A stretch of DNA of 49,553 nucleotides, taken from DASZBX01 sp035943635 (lineage in GTDB: Bacteria; Actinomycetota; Actinomycetes; Streptomycetales; Catenulisporaceae). The notes under the pieces were generated by a model. The model was not told the origin of the DNA, made no database searches, and was given only the letters and a program-made list of their open reading frames with translations. The DNA lies in assembly GCA_035943635.1 (NCBI GenBank), contig DASZBX010000062.1, positions 1 through 49,553 of the forward strand, given 5' to 3'. The position numbers and the translations under genes are program-made. Below are positions 1 through 8,247 of this stretch, piece by piece. Every line of letters starts with the position of its first letter. The first letter of the stretch is position 1.

Positions 1-353
1 GCGGCAGCGGCAGCGGCAGCGGCAGCGGCAGCGGCAGCGGCAGCGGCAGCGGCAGCGGCAGCGGCAGCGGCAGCGGCAGCGGACGAGCGTCGGGCAATGC
101 CCGCGACAACGCAAGCACGAGCCCAAGCCCAAGCCCAACCAACAATCCTCCGCCGAACGGGCTGACGCCGCGCGAGGCCGAAGTCCTCGTGTTGATCGCG
201 CGGGGACTGCCGAACGCGGAGATCGCGCGCCGACTGACCGTCAGTGAGACGACCATCAAGAGCCATATCAATCATCTACTACCGAAGATCGGCGCTCGGG
301 ACCGGGCCCAAGCCGTCGTGTTCGCCTATCAAAACGGATTGCTCACCCTCTAA
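1..353 (+). CDS. LuxR-type DNA-binding protein, C-terminal part (5' end outside window)
   Basis: The open frame enters from the left edge and stops at TAA 351-353. It begins with about 13 Gly-Ser dipeptides encoded by a perfect GGCAGC repeat. A Ser/Pro/Asn linker follows, then a LuxR/FixJ-type helix-turn-helix from LTPREAEVLVL to the C-terminus, including ARGLPNAEIARRL and the recognition helix VSETTIKSHI. This is the effector domain of NarL/LuxR response regulators or LuxR-type regulators. The N-terminal sensor or receiver domain lies outside the window, so the signal cannot be told. A long Gly-Ser spacer just before the HTH is unusual for this family and suggests a flexible tether. Confidence 0.85.
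   Translation, partial: GSGSGSGSGSGSGSGSGSGSGSGSGSGRASGNARDNASTSPSPSPTNNPPPNGLTPREAEVLVLIARGLPNAEIARRLTVSETTIKSHINHLLPKIGARDRAQAVVFAYQNGLLTL
3..80 (+). repeat. (GGCAGC)13 in-frame hexanucleotide repeat
   Basis: Thirteen perfect copies of GGCAGC encode a Gly-Ser linker in the LuxR-type protein. The repeat may extend left of the window. Six-base units can expand or contract by slippage without changing the frame, so only linker length would vary. Confidence 0.95.
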
Positions 354-408
354 CTGTTGGATTCTGATCGCTTTTCTGATGGATTCACGCACTCATCTAC
401 CACTATAT

Positions 409-456
409 GAAACTTTCAGTCACATATTGACAAAGGTGAACATCGGTAGTTACCTA
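409..456 (+). promoter_or_regulatory. Candidate promoter and GAAACTTTC box of the alpha-galactosidase gene
   Basis: TTGACA at 427-432 is followed after 18 bases by TACCTA (451-456), a plausible vegetative promoter about 140 bases before the start codon. Just upstream, 409-417 reads GAAACTTTC. It matches the GAAASTTTC element known from actinomycete xylanase and related glycosidase promoters. Its role here is inferred. Confidence 0.45.
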
Positions 457-592
457 ACCTCACAGATCGGCTCGCCGCGCCTCCGTCGTCCGCACACCAC
501 GGCCGCACACCCTACGGCCCTACGCCCTAAACCCCACACCCGACGACCAACGCCGGCAGCCACGCGCCCACAACCATCAAGGACGATGACTT

Positions 593-2242
593 GTGTTCCT
601 GAGAAGATCCATGCCGCGCGCTCCCGCCCGCCATCCGCGCACCTCCCAGCTGAGCCGACCCAACCGCCTCGCCCGCCTCGCCCTAGCCGCGGCGATAGTA
701 GCCGCCGGGGCGCCCTTGGCCTCAGTGCTCGCCGCCGGGCCGGCCGCCGCACTCGGCAACGGGCTCGCGCTCACGCCGCCGATGGGGTTCAACGACTGGA
801 ACGCCTACGGCTGCAACGTCTCCGAGTCGCTGATCGAGGCCACCGCGCTGGCCATGCACAACAACGGCATGCAGGCCGCGGGCTACCAGTACGTCAACAT
901 CGACGACTGCTGGCTGCAGAAGTCGCGCGACGCGAACGGCAACCTGCAGCCGGACTTCACCAAGTTCCCGGACGGGATCTCCGGGACGGCCGCCTACGTC
1001 CACTCGCTCGGCCTCAAGCTGGGCATCTACGAGGACGCCGGGACGGAGACCTGCGCGGGCTACCCGGGCAGCCTCGGGCACGAGCAGCAGGACGCGAACA
1101 CCTTCGCCTCCTGGGGTGTGGACTACCTCAAGTACGACAACTGCAACAATCAGGGCGTCAGCTCGCTGACCCGCTACACCGCGATGAAGAACGCATTGGC
1201 CGCCACCGGACGGCAGATCGCGCTCAGCCTGTGCGTCTGGGGTCAGGACAGCGTGGCCACCACCTGGGGTCCGAGCACCGGGGACCTGTGGCGCACCACC
1301 GGGGACATCCAAGCGAACTTCTCCAGCATGCTCTCGAACTTCAACACCAACGTCCAACTAGCCGGCAGCGCCCATCCGGGGCAGTGGAACGACCCTGACA
1401 TGCTGGAGGTCGGCAACGGCATGTCCAGCACGGAGGACCAGTCCGAGTTCAGCCTCTGGGCCGAGATGGCCGCTCCGCTGATCTCCGGGACCAACATCGC
1501 CGGCGCCAGCTCCGGCACGCTGTCGATCCTGACCGACAAGAGCGTCATCGCCGTCGACCAGGACTCCCTCGGCATCCAGGGCAGCGAGATCTCCAGCGCG
1601 AACGGGCTGGACGTGCTGGCCAAGCCGCTGTCCAACGGCGACGTGTCCGTGGCCCTGTTCAACACCACCGGGTCGACCGCCACCATCAGCACCTCGATAT
1701 CCGCGATCGGCAAGTCCGGGGCGTCCAGCTACACCCTGGCCAACCTGTGGGGCGGCACGACGTCCACGACCAGCGGCGCGATCAGCGCGTCGGTGCCCAG
1801 CCACGGCACCGTGCTCTACCGGGTGTCCGGTGGCAACGCCAGCACGGCCCGGCCCGCGGCGTCCGTGTACGGCGTCGGCTCGAGTAAGTGCATGGACGTC
1901 ACCGGTGCGTTGCAGACCGCCGGCACGGCCGTCGAGCTCTGGGACTGCAACGGCGGGTCGAACCAGGCCTGGACCCACACCACCGGCAACCAGCTGAGCG
2001 TCTACGGCGGCGCGGACTGCCTGGACGCCTACAACAACCAGACCACGGCCGGAACGAAGGTCGAGATCTGGTCCTGCAACGGCGGCGCCAACCAGCAGTG
2101 GACGGTCAACTCCAACGGCACCATCACCGGTGTGCAGTCCGGGCTGTGCCTGGACGCGACCGGCGCCGCCACCGCCGACGGCACAGACCTCGAACTCTGG
2201 TCGTGCAACGGCGGCGGCAATCAGCAGTGGACGCTCGGGTAA
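593..2242 (+). CDS. Secreted GH27 alpha-galactosidase with C-terminal ricin-B (CBM13) domain
   Basis: 549 residues. The protein has a basic N-terminus and hydrophobic core (about residues 25-53, ending PAAALG) typical of a Sec signal. The GH27 catalytic domain follows (about 55-330), opening with LTPPMGFNDWNAYGCN. The predicted nucleophile is D182 in YLKYDNC and the acid/base is D238 in WRTTGDI; QWNDPDMLEVGNG is also family-typical. A beta-sandwich domain (about 330-412) and a ricin-B trefoil (about 420-549) with three Q-x-W repeats (NQAW, NQQW, NQQW) follow. It should release terminal alpha-galactose (or beta-L-arabinopyranose, also known in GH27) from plant galactosides outside the cell. 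GTG 593 is chosen because AAGGA lies 9 bases upstream; ATG 611 is the alternative. Confidence 0.9.
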   Translation: MFLRRSMPRAPARHPRTSQLSRPNRLARLALAAAIVAAGAPLASVLAAGPAAALGNGLALTPPMGFNDWNAYGCNVSESLIEATALAMHNNGMQAAGYQYVNIDDCWLQKSRDANGNLQPDFTKFPDGISGTAAYVHSLGLKLGIYEDAGTETCAGYPGSLGHEQQDANTFASWGVDYLKYDNCNNQGVSSLTRYTAMKNALAATGRQIALSLCVWGQDSVATTWGPSTGDLWRTTGDIQANFSSMLSNFNTNVQLAGSAHPGQWNDPDMLEVGNGMSSTEDQSEFSLWAEMAAPLISGTNIAGASSGTLSILTDKSVIAVDQDSLGIQGSEISSANGLDVLAKPLSNGDVSVALFNTTGSTATISTSISAIGKSGASSYTLANLWGGTTSTTSGAISASVPSHGTVLYRVSGGNASTARPAASVYGVGSSKCMDVTGALQTAGTAVELWDCNGGSNQAWTHTTGNQLSVYGGADCLDAYNNQTTAGTKVEIWSCNGGANQQWTVNSNGTITGVQSGLCLDATGAATADGTDLELWSCNGGGNQQWTLG

Positions 2243-2342
2243 AGGCGAATCCGCCGGGCCCGGTACCGCCACGGATACCGGCGCCGCGGCGTTGAATACC
2301 TTCCATACCCGAATCACCGGGCCGAGCCTCACGTCGGCCCGC

Positions 2343-2390
2343 GGTGCGCGGAATCGGACTCGGCTCCGGTTCCGCGCACCGTTTTCTTTC
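2343..2390 (+). terminator. Rho-independent terminator after the alpha-galactosidase gene
   Basis: A perfect 11-bp stem (GGTGCGCGGAA 2343-2353 with TTCCGCGCACC 2370-2380) is followed by the T-rich run GTTTTCTTTC. It separates the alpha-galactosidase gene from lexA. Confidence 0.75.
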
Positions 2391-2429
2391 CGGCCTCGGC
2401 GACTTTTTTCGCCTTTTTCGAACTGTGGG

Positions 2430-2445
2430 TCGAACATATGTTTGT
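2430..2445. promoter_or_regulatory. SOS box (LexA operator) upstream of lexA
   Basis: TCGAACATATGTTTGT is a near match to the Gram-positive and actinobacterial SOS box TCGAAC-N4-GTTCGA. It lies 53 bases before the lexA start, as expected for autoregulation. A second TTCGAAC half-site lies just upstream at about 2418. Confidence 0.75.
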
Positions 2446-2498
2446 CAATGTCGGTGGCTGCGACTACCTTTGAAACAATCAAGAAGAAGGGAACCGCA

Positions 2499-3143
2499 AT
2501 GAGCACACGGCTCACCGAACGGCAGAACCGGATCCTCCAGGTTCTGCAGGAGTCGATCGACCGTAGCGGTTACCCGCCGTCGATGCGCGAGATCGGCGAA
2601 CTGGTGGGTCTGACCTCGACGTCTGCGGTGCACCACCAGCTGCTCGCACTGGAGGGCAAGGGCGTGATCAAGCGGGACGCGCGCCGTCCGCGCTCGTACA
2701 TCGTGTGCGGGCCGGAGGAGCCCAAGCCGGCCTGGCACGCCCGGCTGGCGTCCAGCCCGGCGGAGGCCAGCCTGGTCTTCGTGCCCCTGGTCGGCCGGAT
2801 CGCGGCCGGCAGCCCGATCCTGGCCGAGCAGCACGTCGAGGACCTGCTGCCGCTGCCGCGCGAACTCGTCGGCGAGGGCACCCACTTCGCGCTGCGGGTG
2901 GTCGGGGACTCGATGGTGGACGCGGCGATCTGCAACGGCGACACCGTCGTGATCCGGCAGCAGCCGAGCGCGGAGAACGGCGAGATCGTCGCGGCGATGA
3001 TCGACGGCGAGGCCACGGTCAAGCAGTTGAAGTTCGTCGGCGAGCACATCTGGCTGATGCCGCGCAACGCCAGCTACGACCCGATCCCGGGGGACGAGGC
3101 CGTGGTGCTGGGCCGGGTGGTCACCGTGATGCGCAGGCTGTAG
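2499..3143 (+). CDS. lexA: LexA repressor of the SOS response
   Basis: 214 residues. The N-terminal winged helix (about 1-68) includes the LexA-typical YPPSMREIGELVGLTSTSAV. The C-terminal S24-type self-cleavage domain has the scissile Ala-Gly pair at A103-G104 (RIAAGSP), catalytic S138 in GDSMVDA and catalytic K175 in ATVKQL. It represses DNA-damage genes and cleaves itself when stimulated by RecA filaments. ATG 2499 is chosen over upstream in-frame codons because AAGAAGG lies at RBS distance and the HTH begins here. The SOS box upstream predicts autoregulation. Confidence 0.95.
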   Translation: MSTRLTERQNRILQVLQESIDRSGYPPSMREIGELVGLTSTSAVHHQLLALEGKGVIKRDARRPRSYIVCGPEEPKPAWHARLASSPAEASLVFVPLVGRIAAGSPILAEQHVEDLLPLPRELVGEGTHFALRVVGDSMVDAAICNGDTVVIRQQPSAENGEIVAAMIDGEATVKQLKFVGEHIWLMPRNASYDPIPGDEAVVLGRVVTVMRRL

Positions 3144-3164
3144 GGCTACGGCGGCCGGCGCGCT

Positions 3165-3193
3165 GGTTACTGGTTACTGGTTAGTGAGTAGTA
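3165..3193. promoter_or_regulatory. GGTTACT/GGTTAGT repeats before the TetR gene, candidate operator
   Basis: Short repeats (GGTTACT, GGTTACT, GGTTAGT, then GAGTAGTAC) sit immediately before the TetR start codon. TetR genes are commonly autorepressed from such sites. The symmetry is imperfect, so this is tentative. Confidence 0.3.
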
Positions 3194-3203
3194 CCATGCG
3201 TGC

Positions 3204-3806
3204 GTGGAACCGACACCAGCAGGGGCTCCGACGCCGCCGAAGAAGATGACCGCGCAGGAGCGGCGCGAGCAGATCCTGCGGATCGCGGCCGAGGAGTTCG
3301 CGGCCGGGGGTCTGCACGGTACGTCCACCGAGACGATCGCCCGGCGGGCGGGCATCACCCAGGCGTACGTGTTCCGGCTCTTCTCCACCAAGAAACTGCT
3401 GTTCATCCAGGTGGTGGACGCGGCGTTCGACCGGATGACGGACGGCATGCGCGAGGTCGCCGGGTCCGCCACCGGGCTCGACGCGCTCACGCTGATGGGC
3501 GGCCACTACGACGCGATGCTCGCCGACCGGACCAACCTGCTGCTCCAGCTCCAGGGCTTCGCCGCCGCCGGGGACGCGGACGTGCGCGCGGCCGTGCAGA
3601 GCAGTTTCGGGCGTATGTGGCAGGCCGTCACGGACATCACCGGGCTTGATCCGGTGACCGTCAAGACCTTCCTGGCGTTCGGGATGTTGCTGAACAACGG
3701 CGCGGCCCTGGAGCTGCGCCACCTGGACGAGCCGTGGGCGCAGGCGGCCGGGACGAGGATCCAGCCCGGGCTGTTCACCCACATCACCACCGAGACCAAC
3801 CGCTAG
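3204..3806 (+). CDS. TetR/AcrR-family transcriptional regulator
   Basis: 200 residues. The N-terminal HTH is typical of TetR: RREQILRIAAEEFAAGGLHGTSTETIARRAGITQAYVFRLFSTKKLLF, about residues 20-67. The C-terminal ligand domain (about 70-200) is not diagnostic. GTG 3204 is used because the nearby ATG at 3196 is in another frame. No obvious target operon is adjacent: lexA lies upstream and the next gene is convergent. The ligand and targets are unknown. Confidence 0.85.
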   Translation: MEPTPAGAPTPPKKMTAQERREQILRIAAEEFAAGGLHGTSTETIARRAGITQAYVFRLFSTKKLLFIQVVDAAFDRMTDGMREVAGSATGLDALTLMGGHYDAMLADRTNLLLQLQGFAAAGDADVRAAVQSSFGRMWQAVTDITGLDPVTVKTFLAFGMLLNNGAALELRHLDEPWAQAAGTRIQPGLFTHITTETNR

Positions 3807-3821
3807 TACCGCGGCACTGGT

Positions 3822-3993
3822 GCCGTGGTCGGGGACGTTTGCCCCTTCCCGGTTCTAGGCGCTCGGCTGGCAAGGATCCGCCGATCGCCCTCGTACTCGG
3901 TCGTCCGTGGGCGCATCCCGGTCCGCAGGCAGGCGCGCTGTGAATATCAACTGCGCATAGAGCCGGGAAGGGGCAAACGTCCCCGACCACGGC
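3822..3993. repeat. 172-bp element with 41-bp near-perfect terminal inverted repeats (MITE-like)
   Basis: The left arm 3822-3862 and right arm 3953-3993 are reverse complements at 39 of 41 positions, around a 90-base core. The element exactly fills the gap between two convergent genes. It begins 16 bases after the TetR stop and ends one base before the stop codon of the next gene. No ORF or clear target duplication is visible. It could be a non-autonomous mobile element or a large bidirectional terminator. Confidence 0.7.
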
Positions 3994-3994
3994 G

Positions 3995-4990
3995 CTAGGT
4001 GCGGATGTCGGTGATCGAGATCCGCAGCCGCCGGGCGGACTCGGACAACGCGGCCATCTCCTCGTCGACCAGCGCTCGCGGGCCGGGCAGTCCGTCCGCG
4101 ATCATCGCGATCTCGGTCAGGGCCACCGCGTCGCGCTCGCGTCCGGCGACCAGATCGACCACGGCGTCGTGGCCGGCGGCGACGGCTCGGGCGGCCATCA
4201 TGTCCTGGTACCTGACGTCCAGTTGCGCCGCGTCGGCCGCGACCCGCTCCAGGGCCGCGACGCGTTGGGCCAGGGCCTGGTCGGCCGCGGCGAGCGCGGA
4301 CTGCACGGGTTCGAGCGCGGCCAGGGTGGCCGGTCCGGCGCCGAGCAGGCTGCGGGCCAGTTCCGCGCGCCGGACGGCCAGATCAGCGGACTGCGTCGCC
4401 AGTTCCCAGAGCAGGGCGGGCAGGACCGCGTTGTTGGCCGCCTCGTCCAGCAGCCCGTCGGCCTGCAGGCGGCACTGGGTGATGGTGGTGGCCGCGACCT
4501 GCGCCCGGTGCACGAGGATGCGCCCGGCCTTGTCCAGGTCGATGCTCGGCTTGAGGTACTGGTGATGCAGGCCCGCGGCCAGTTTCCTGATCGAGGAACG
4601 GTCCAGCGCCCAACGCACCTCGTACGCCGCGAACAGCGCGGCGGACGCTGCGCTGACCCCGTACATGCAGTACGAGATCAGGGACTCGCCGGGCCAGAAC
4701 TGTCCGACCAGGTACGCACCGACGCACAGCAGGACCGGCCGCCAGAACGGCTTCCGGTTCGGCCGGACCAGGGTCCGCCGGCGCAACTGCTCAGCGGTGC
4801 CGGCCGTGTACGGGATCTGTGCCTCGGGCTCGTTGATCAGCCGGAGCCGGTCGCGCTCCGGCACGTCCGGGGCGAACAGCAGAGTGTCCGCGGACATGAG
4901 CGGCACGGGGCGCCCCAGCCGGACCCGCCGAGAGACCACCCGGTCTTGCCGGTCCTGGCCTTCCGTCGTCGCCCTCTGTCTTTCGCTCAC
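3995..4990 (-). CDS. Hypothetical protein with two membrane helices and a long helical C-terminal region
   Basis: 331 residues from GTG 4990; an internal ATG at about 4897 is possible. Two adjacent hydrophobic stretches (about residues 83-99 and 107-124) form a hairpin in the membrane. The rest, about 130-331, is Ala/Leu/Arg-rich, charged and predicted helical, probably coiled coil (for example LAAADQALAQRVAALERVAAD). Both ends are then probably cytoplasmic. I do not recognise the family. Its stop codon abuts the 172-bp inverted-repeat element. Confidence 0.65.
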   Translation of the reverse strand: MSERQRATTEGQDRQDRVVSRRVRLGRPVPLMSADTLLFAPDVPERDRLRLINEPEAQIPYTAGTAEQLRRRTLVRPNRKPFWRPVLLCVGAYLVGQFWPGESLISYCMYGVSAASAALFAAYEVRWALDRSSIRKLAAGLHHQYLKPSIDLDKAGRILVHRAQVAATTITQCRLQADGLLDEAANNAVLPALLWELATQSADLAVRRAELARSLLGAGPATLAALEPVQSALAAADQALAQRVAALERVAADAAQLDVRYQDMMAARAVAAGHDAVVDLVAGRERDAVALTEIAMIADGLPGPRALVDEEMAALSESARRLRISITDIRT

Positions 4991-5186
4991 CAGGCAGAGT
5001 CTAACGGCCCCGGTCGACAGGCACACCCTGCCTGATCATCGTGCCGAAGCCGCCGGAACTGCCCGGACTGGACCGGCCGCGGGCGGGTCGGCCCAGGGCC
5101 ACGGCAGGGCGTCTCACAGCCCTGCTGGAAATCCTCAGTTCCCCGAAATGCTGCACGCCCAGCGCCTGTTCTGCCATGATGCGCCG

Positions 5187-6035
5187 GTGACCACCATCCA
5201 GCCCCACGCCCAGGCCATACCGGGCGCACCGGACCACATACGGATCGGGTTGCCGTATGCGCTGCGGATCGCCATCATCGCGATACCGGTGATGATTCTT
5301 GGGATGGAGTCACTGCTGTACTCAATCAGCGCCTACCCCAAGCCGTTTCCCTGGTGGGAGATGGTCGCCGCGCTGCTGCTCGGCGTGGCCGGGGTGCGGG
5401 TCATCGGCATGGGCGTGGATCTGACCCCAGAGGCCGCGATCTTGCGCGGCTGGCGCAGGCGGGTCGTGCCGTGGACCGAGGTCGACGGCGTCGTGGCCGA
5501 AAGGGTGGGCGGGAGCACGGTCGCCTGCCTCTATCTCACGGAGCGTCGGCGCGTGCGGCTTCAGGCGCCGACCGGGGGTTCCTTCAAGTCCAGCAAACGA
5601 TTCCAGCCTCAGTTCCACACCATCGGCCAGTACTGGACCGCCCACCGCGGCTGGACCGAACCCGACTCGGGATCGGAGCCGGGGGCCGAACCCGCCGGGC
5701 AGCCCGAGCAGGTCTACTTCTGCCGCGAGACAGGCCACTACAAAGAGGCCTACCTGACCACGAGTCTCGGCGCGCTCGCCGCCACCGCGCCCGCGACCAA
5801 ACTCGCCGACTCCGCCTCGGTCCTGGCCCGGGTCGGGGCCGGCGCAACACTCATCCCGCCGCTCCTGGTCTGCGAGATCCTGGCCCTGATCTTCGGCCTC
5901 AATGCGCGCCGCCAACTGCGGGACCACGGCATGGCCACCACGGCCAAAATCCGCGCCACGATCCTCGCGTCGATCGCCATGATGGTCGTCTGTGCCGGTT
6001 TCTGGGGCACGATCGCCCTGATCATCTTCGGGTAG
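5187..6035 (+). CDS. Membrane protein with PH-like middle domain and DUF4190-like C-terminus
   Basis: 282 residues from GTG 5187. Two membrane helices (about 24-46 and 58-76) are followed by a small beta-rich segment (about 77-130: AAILRGWRRRVVPWTEVDGV, RRVRLQAP) like bacterial PH domains. The C-terminal helix pair (about 205-280) has LNARRQLRDHG between helices, as in DUF4190-type proteins that often occur near Ser/Thr kinases. The kinase gene begins 62 bases downstream on the same strand. The function is unknown. The frame stays open far upstream, but only the part from 5187 shows membrane and domain structure. Confidence 0.6.
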   Translation: MTTIQPHAQAIPGAPDHIRIGLPYALRIAIIAIPVMILGMESLLYSISAYPKPFPWWEMVAALLLGVAGVRVIGMGVDLTPEAAILRGWRRRVVPWTEVDGVVAERVGGSTVACLYLTERRRVRLQAPTGGSFKSSKRFQPQFHTIGQYWTAHRGWTEPDSGSEPGAEPAGQPEQVYFCRETGHYKEAYLTTSLGALAATAPATKLADSASVLARVGAGATLIPPLLVCEILALIFGLNARRQLRDHGMATTAKIRATILASIAMMVVCAGFWGTIALIIFG

Positions 6036-6084
6036 CGATCACCGGCCGGTCGAACGTGTGCGCGGCGCGGTCGGCGGCGGCCCG

Positions 6085-6090
6085 TACAAT
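6085..6090 (+). promoter_or_regulatory. Candidate -10 element giving a leaderless kinase mRNA
   Basis: TACAAT ends 7 bases before the kinase ATG (6098), and no Shine-Dalgarno sequence precedes that ATG. This arrangement is typical of leaderless actinobacterial transcripts. A convincing -35 is not visible. Confidence 0.4.
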
Positions 6091-6097
6091 TGCCGCC

Positions 6098-8101
6098 ATG
6101 ATTCCTGGGGGCCAAGGCTCGACGCTGATAGACGGTCGGTTCGAGTTGCTGGAACGGCTCGGCGGCGGCGCGATGGGACTGGTCTGGCGCGCCCTGGACA
6201 TCGTGCTGCAACGCGAGGTCGCCCTCAAGGAGGTCCGGCCGACCGACCCGGCCTCGGCCGAGTTCGACCCCGAAGGCGCCCGGGTGATGCGCGAACGGGT
6301 CCTGCGCGAGGCCCGCGCACTGGCCCGGCTGCACCACCCGAACGTGGTCACGATCTACCACATCGTCGACACCCCGCAACTGCCCCACCCGTGGCTGGTG
6401 ATGGAACTGGTCACCGGCGGCTCGCTGCACGACCGGCTCAAGCAGGGCCCGCTCGCCCCGCCGGACGCGGCCCGGGTCGGCCGCGGCGTGCTGGCCGCAC
6501 TGCGCGCCGCGCACGAGGCGGGCGTCCAGCACCGCGACGTCAAACCCGCGAACGTGCTGCTGCGCCCGGACGGCACCCCGGTCCTGACCGACTTCGGCAT
6601 CGCCGCGATGCGCGAGTCGACCGCGCTGACCACCACCGGCTCGGTGATCGGCTCGCCCGAGTTCATCGCCCCGGAACGGCTGCGCGGCGAGGAGGGCAAC
6701 CCGGCCTCGGACCTGTGGTCGCTGGGCATCATGATCTACGCCGCCGCGGAGGGCTACAGCCCGCTGCGCCGCACGAGCACCATGGCCACGCTGGCCGCCG
6801 TGCTCGACGAGCCGATCCCGGCGCCGGTCCGGTGCGGACCGCTGCTGCCCGCCCTGAACGCGGTCCTGGTACGCGACCCGTCCGCCCGCTGCGGCTACGA
6901 CCTGTTCGACCGGCTGCTCGCCGACGCCCAGTTCGGCACCGGGCAGTCGGGGCAGATGGGCGGGCCGTCGCCGTATCAGCAGCAGCCGACCTGGGCGCCG
7001 GGGCAGGGCCTGGGCGGGACGGGCGGCAGCAGCAGCAGCAGCGGCATGACGAATCCGCACGGGCCGCAGCGGACGGCGGCCTACGGCGTCCCCGGCAGTA
7101 GCGGTATGTATGGCGCGGGCGGCACAAGCGCGATCGCCGGAGCGGGTGGCACGGGACAGATGGGCGGCACGGGTCGCAGCAGTGCCACGAACGGCATGGG
7201 CGGTGTCGGCGGTCCCGGCAGTACGAACGGCACGGGCGGTAACGGCTACCCGGGCGGCACCGGCTATCCGACCGGTGCCGACTATCCGAATGGTGCCGAC
7301 TATCCGAGCGGTGCTCAGGCAGCCGGAGCCACGATGGGCGGGGCCGCCGCGCCGCCCTGGACCACCGCCGACACGCGACCGGGCTACAACGACTGGCAGG
7401 GCCCGGGCGAATTGCAGAACGGCAGGCCGCGCAGGTCGCCCGCGTTCGTCGCCGCTCTGGTCGCGGTGCCGGTGGTCGGACTGGTCGGGGCGCTGGTGTG
7501 GACCCTGAGCGGCGGGTCGGGCGGCACGTCCGGCAGCACGACCCAGGTTCAGGGCCCGGCCGCCAGCGGCACGGCTGCGGGCGCGGGCGGCCAGAACGTC
7601 CTGGGCGCGAGCAGCCAGCAGCCCCAGACCACCGCCCCCGCCGCGGCGGACACCGGCTCGGCCGGGACCGACCTGCTGACCCCGGCCGGGATGACCGCGC
7701 TGGTCGCGCAGGTCAAATCGGTCATGGGTACGACGAAGACCACCGACTTCACCGTCTACCCGGACCACGCGGACGGCGATGTGGTGCTCGGCAAGAACCA
7801 CAACGTCTACGACGACTTCGACTACTCCAACGGCCAGGCCGAGGACGACGGGGCCGGCGGCACCCTGGAGGACGGCGACAAGACGGTCGACCTGACCATC
7901 TTCAACTGGAGCGTGCTGCCGACGCTGATCACCAAGGCCGAGCATTCGTTCACGCTCAACGGGCCGCCCGAGATCTACATCATCATCGGCCCCGACTGGG
8001 CCGACGATTCGCCCACGATCCGGGTGTACGTGACCGACGAGTACGACGGCGGCGGGTACATCACGGCCAACGTGAAGGGCGACGTGACCGGGAAGTACTA
8101 A
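6098..8101 (+). CDS. PknB-type transmembrane Ser/Thr protein kinase
   Basis: 667 residues. The kinase domain (about 14-280) has the Gly-rich loop LGGGAMGLVW, K44, catalytic HRDVKPAN (D147), DFG (D165) and a FIAPERL activation-segment end. A low-complexity Gly/Ser/Thr/Tyr-rich juxtamembrane linker (about 290-440) is followed by one membrane helix (about 449-469, FVAALVAVPVVGLVGALV). An extracellular Ser/Thr-rich stalk and a roughly 140-residue sensor-like domain close the protein. It should phosphorylate cytoplasmic proteins in response to an envelope signal; the ligand is unknown. It is not a PASTA kinase. Confidence 0.9.
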   Translation: MIPGGQGSTLIDGRFELLERLGGGAMGLVWRALDIVLQREVALKEVRPTDPASAEFDPEGARVMRERVLREARALARLHHPNVVTIYHIVDTPQLPHPWLVMELVTGGSLHDRLKQGPLAPPDAARVGRGVLAALRAAHEAGVQHRDVKPANVLLRPDGTPVLTDFGIAAMRESTALTTTGSVIGSPEFIAPERLRGEEGNPASDLWSLGIMIYAAAEGYSPLRRTSTMATLAAVLDEPIPAPVRCGPLLPALNAVLVRDPSARCGYDLFDRLLADAQFGTGQSGQMGGPSPYQQQPTWAPGQGLGGTGGSSSSSGMTNPHGPQRTAAYGVPGSSGMYGAGGTSAIAGAGGTGQMGGTGRSSATNGMGGVGGPGSTNGTGGNGYPGGTGYPTGADYPNGADYPSGAQAAGATMGGAAAPPWTTADTRPGYNDWQGPGELQNGRPRRSPAFVAALVAVPVVGLVGALVWTLSGGSGGTSGSTTQVQGPAASGTAAGAGGQNVLGASSQQPQTTAPAAADTGSAGTDLLTPAGMTALVAQVKSVMGTTKTTDFTVYPDHADGDVVLGKNHNVYDDFDYSNGQAEDDGAGGTLEDGDKTVDLTIFNWSVLPTLITKAEHSFTLNGPPEIYIIIGPDWADDSPTIRVYVTDEYDGGGYITANVKGDVTGKY

Positions 8102-8156
8102 GTACTAGCTTCACCCTGATGGCCCTCAAACGGGAATAGTTCCTGACATTGCGGTG

Positions 8157-8200
8157 GAAAGCCGGTCAAGATCCGTAAGATGGATTCTTTATCGGCTTTC
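8157..8200. promoter_or_regulatory. Inverted repeat upstream of the secreted unknown gene
   Basis: GAAAGCCG (8157-8164) and CGGCTTTC (8193-8200) are perfect inverted repeats around a 28-base, AT-richer core that holds a smaller TAAGA/TCTTTA symmetry. The repeat lies 48 bases before the start at 8248. It could be an operator or a 5'-UTR hairpin. Confidence 0.3.
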
Positions 8201-8247
8201 GCCGGGGAGACACGCAGCCTTCTCGCCACGCAATGCTGGGGGTCAGC

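Noticed and set aside
5354..6097. Upstream in-frame extension of the Ser/Thr kinase
   Set aside because: The extension is an Arg-rich shadow of the PH/DUF4190-like gene. Kinase homology starts just after ATG 6098 and a -10 element lies immediately upstream.
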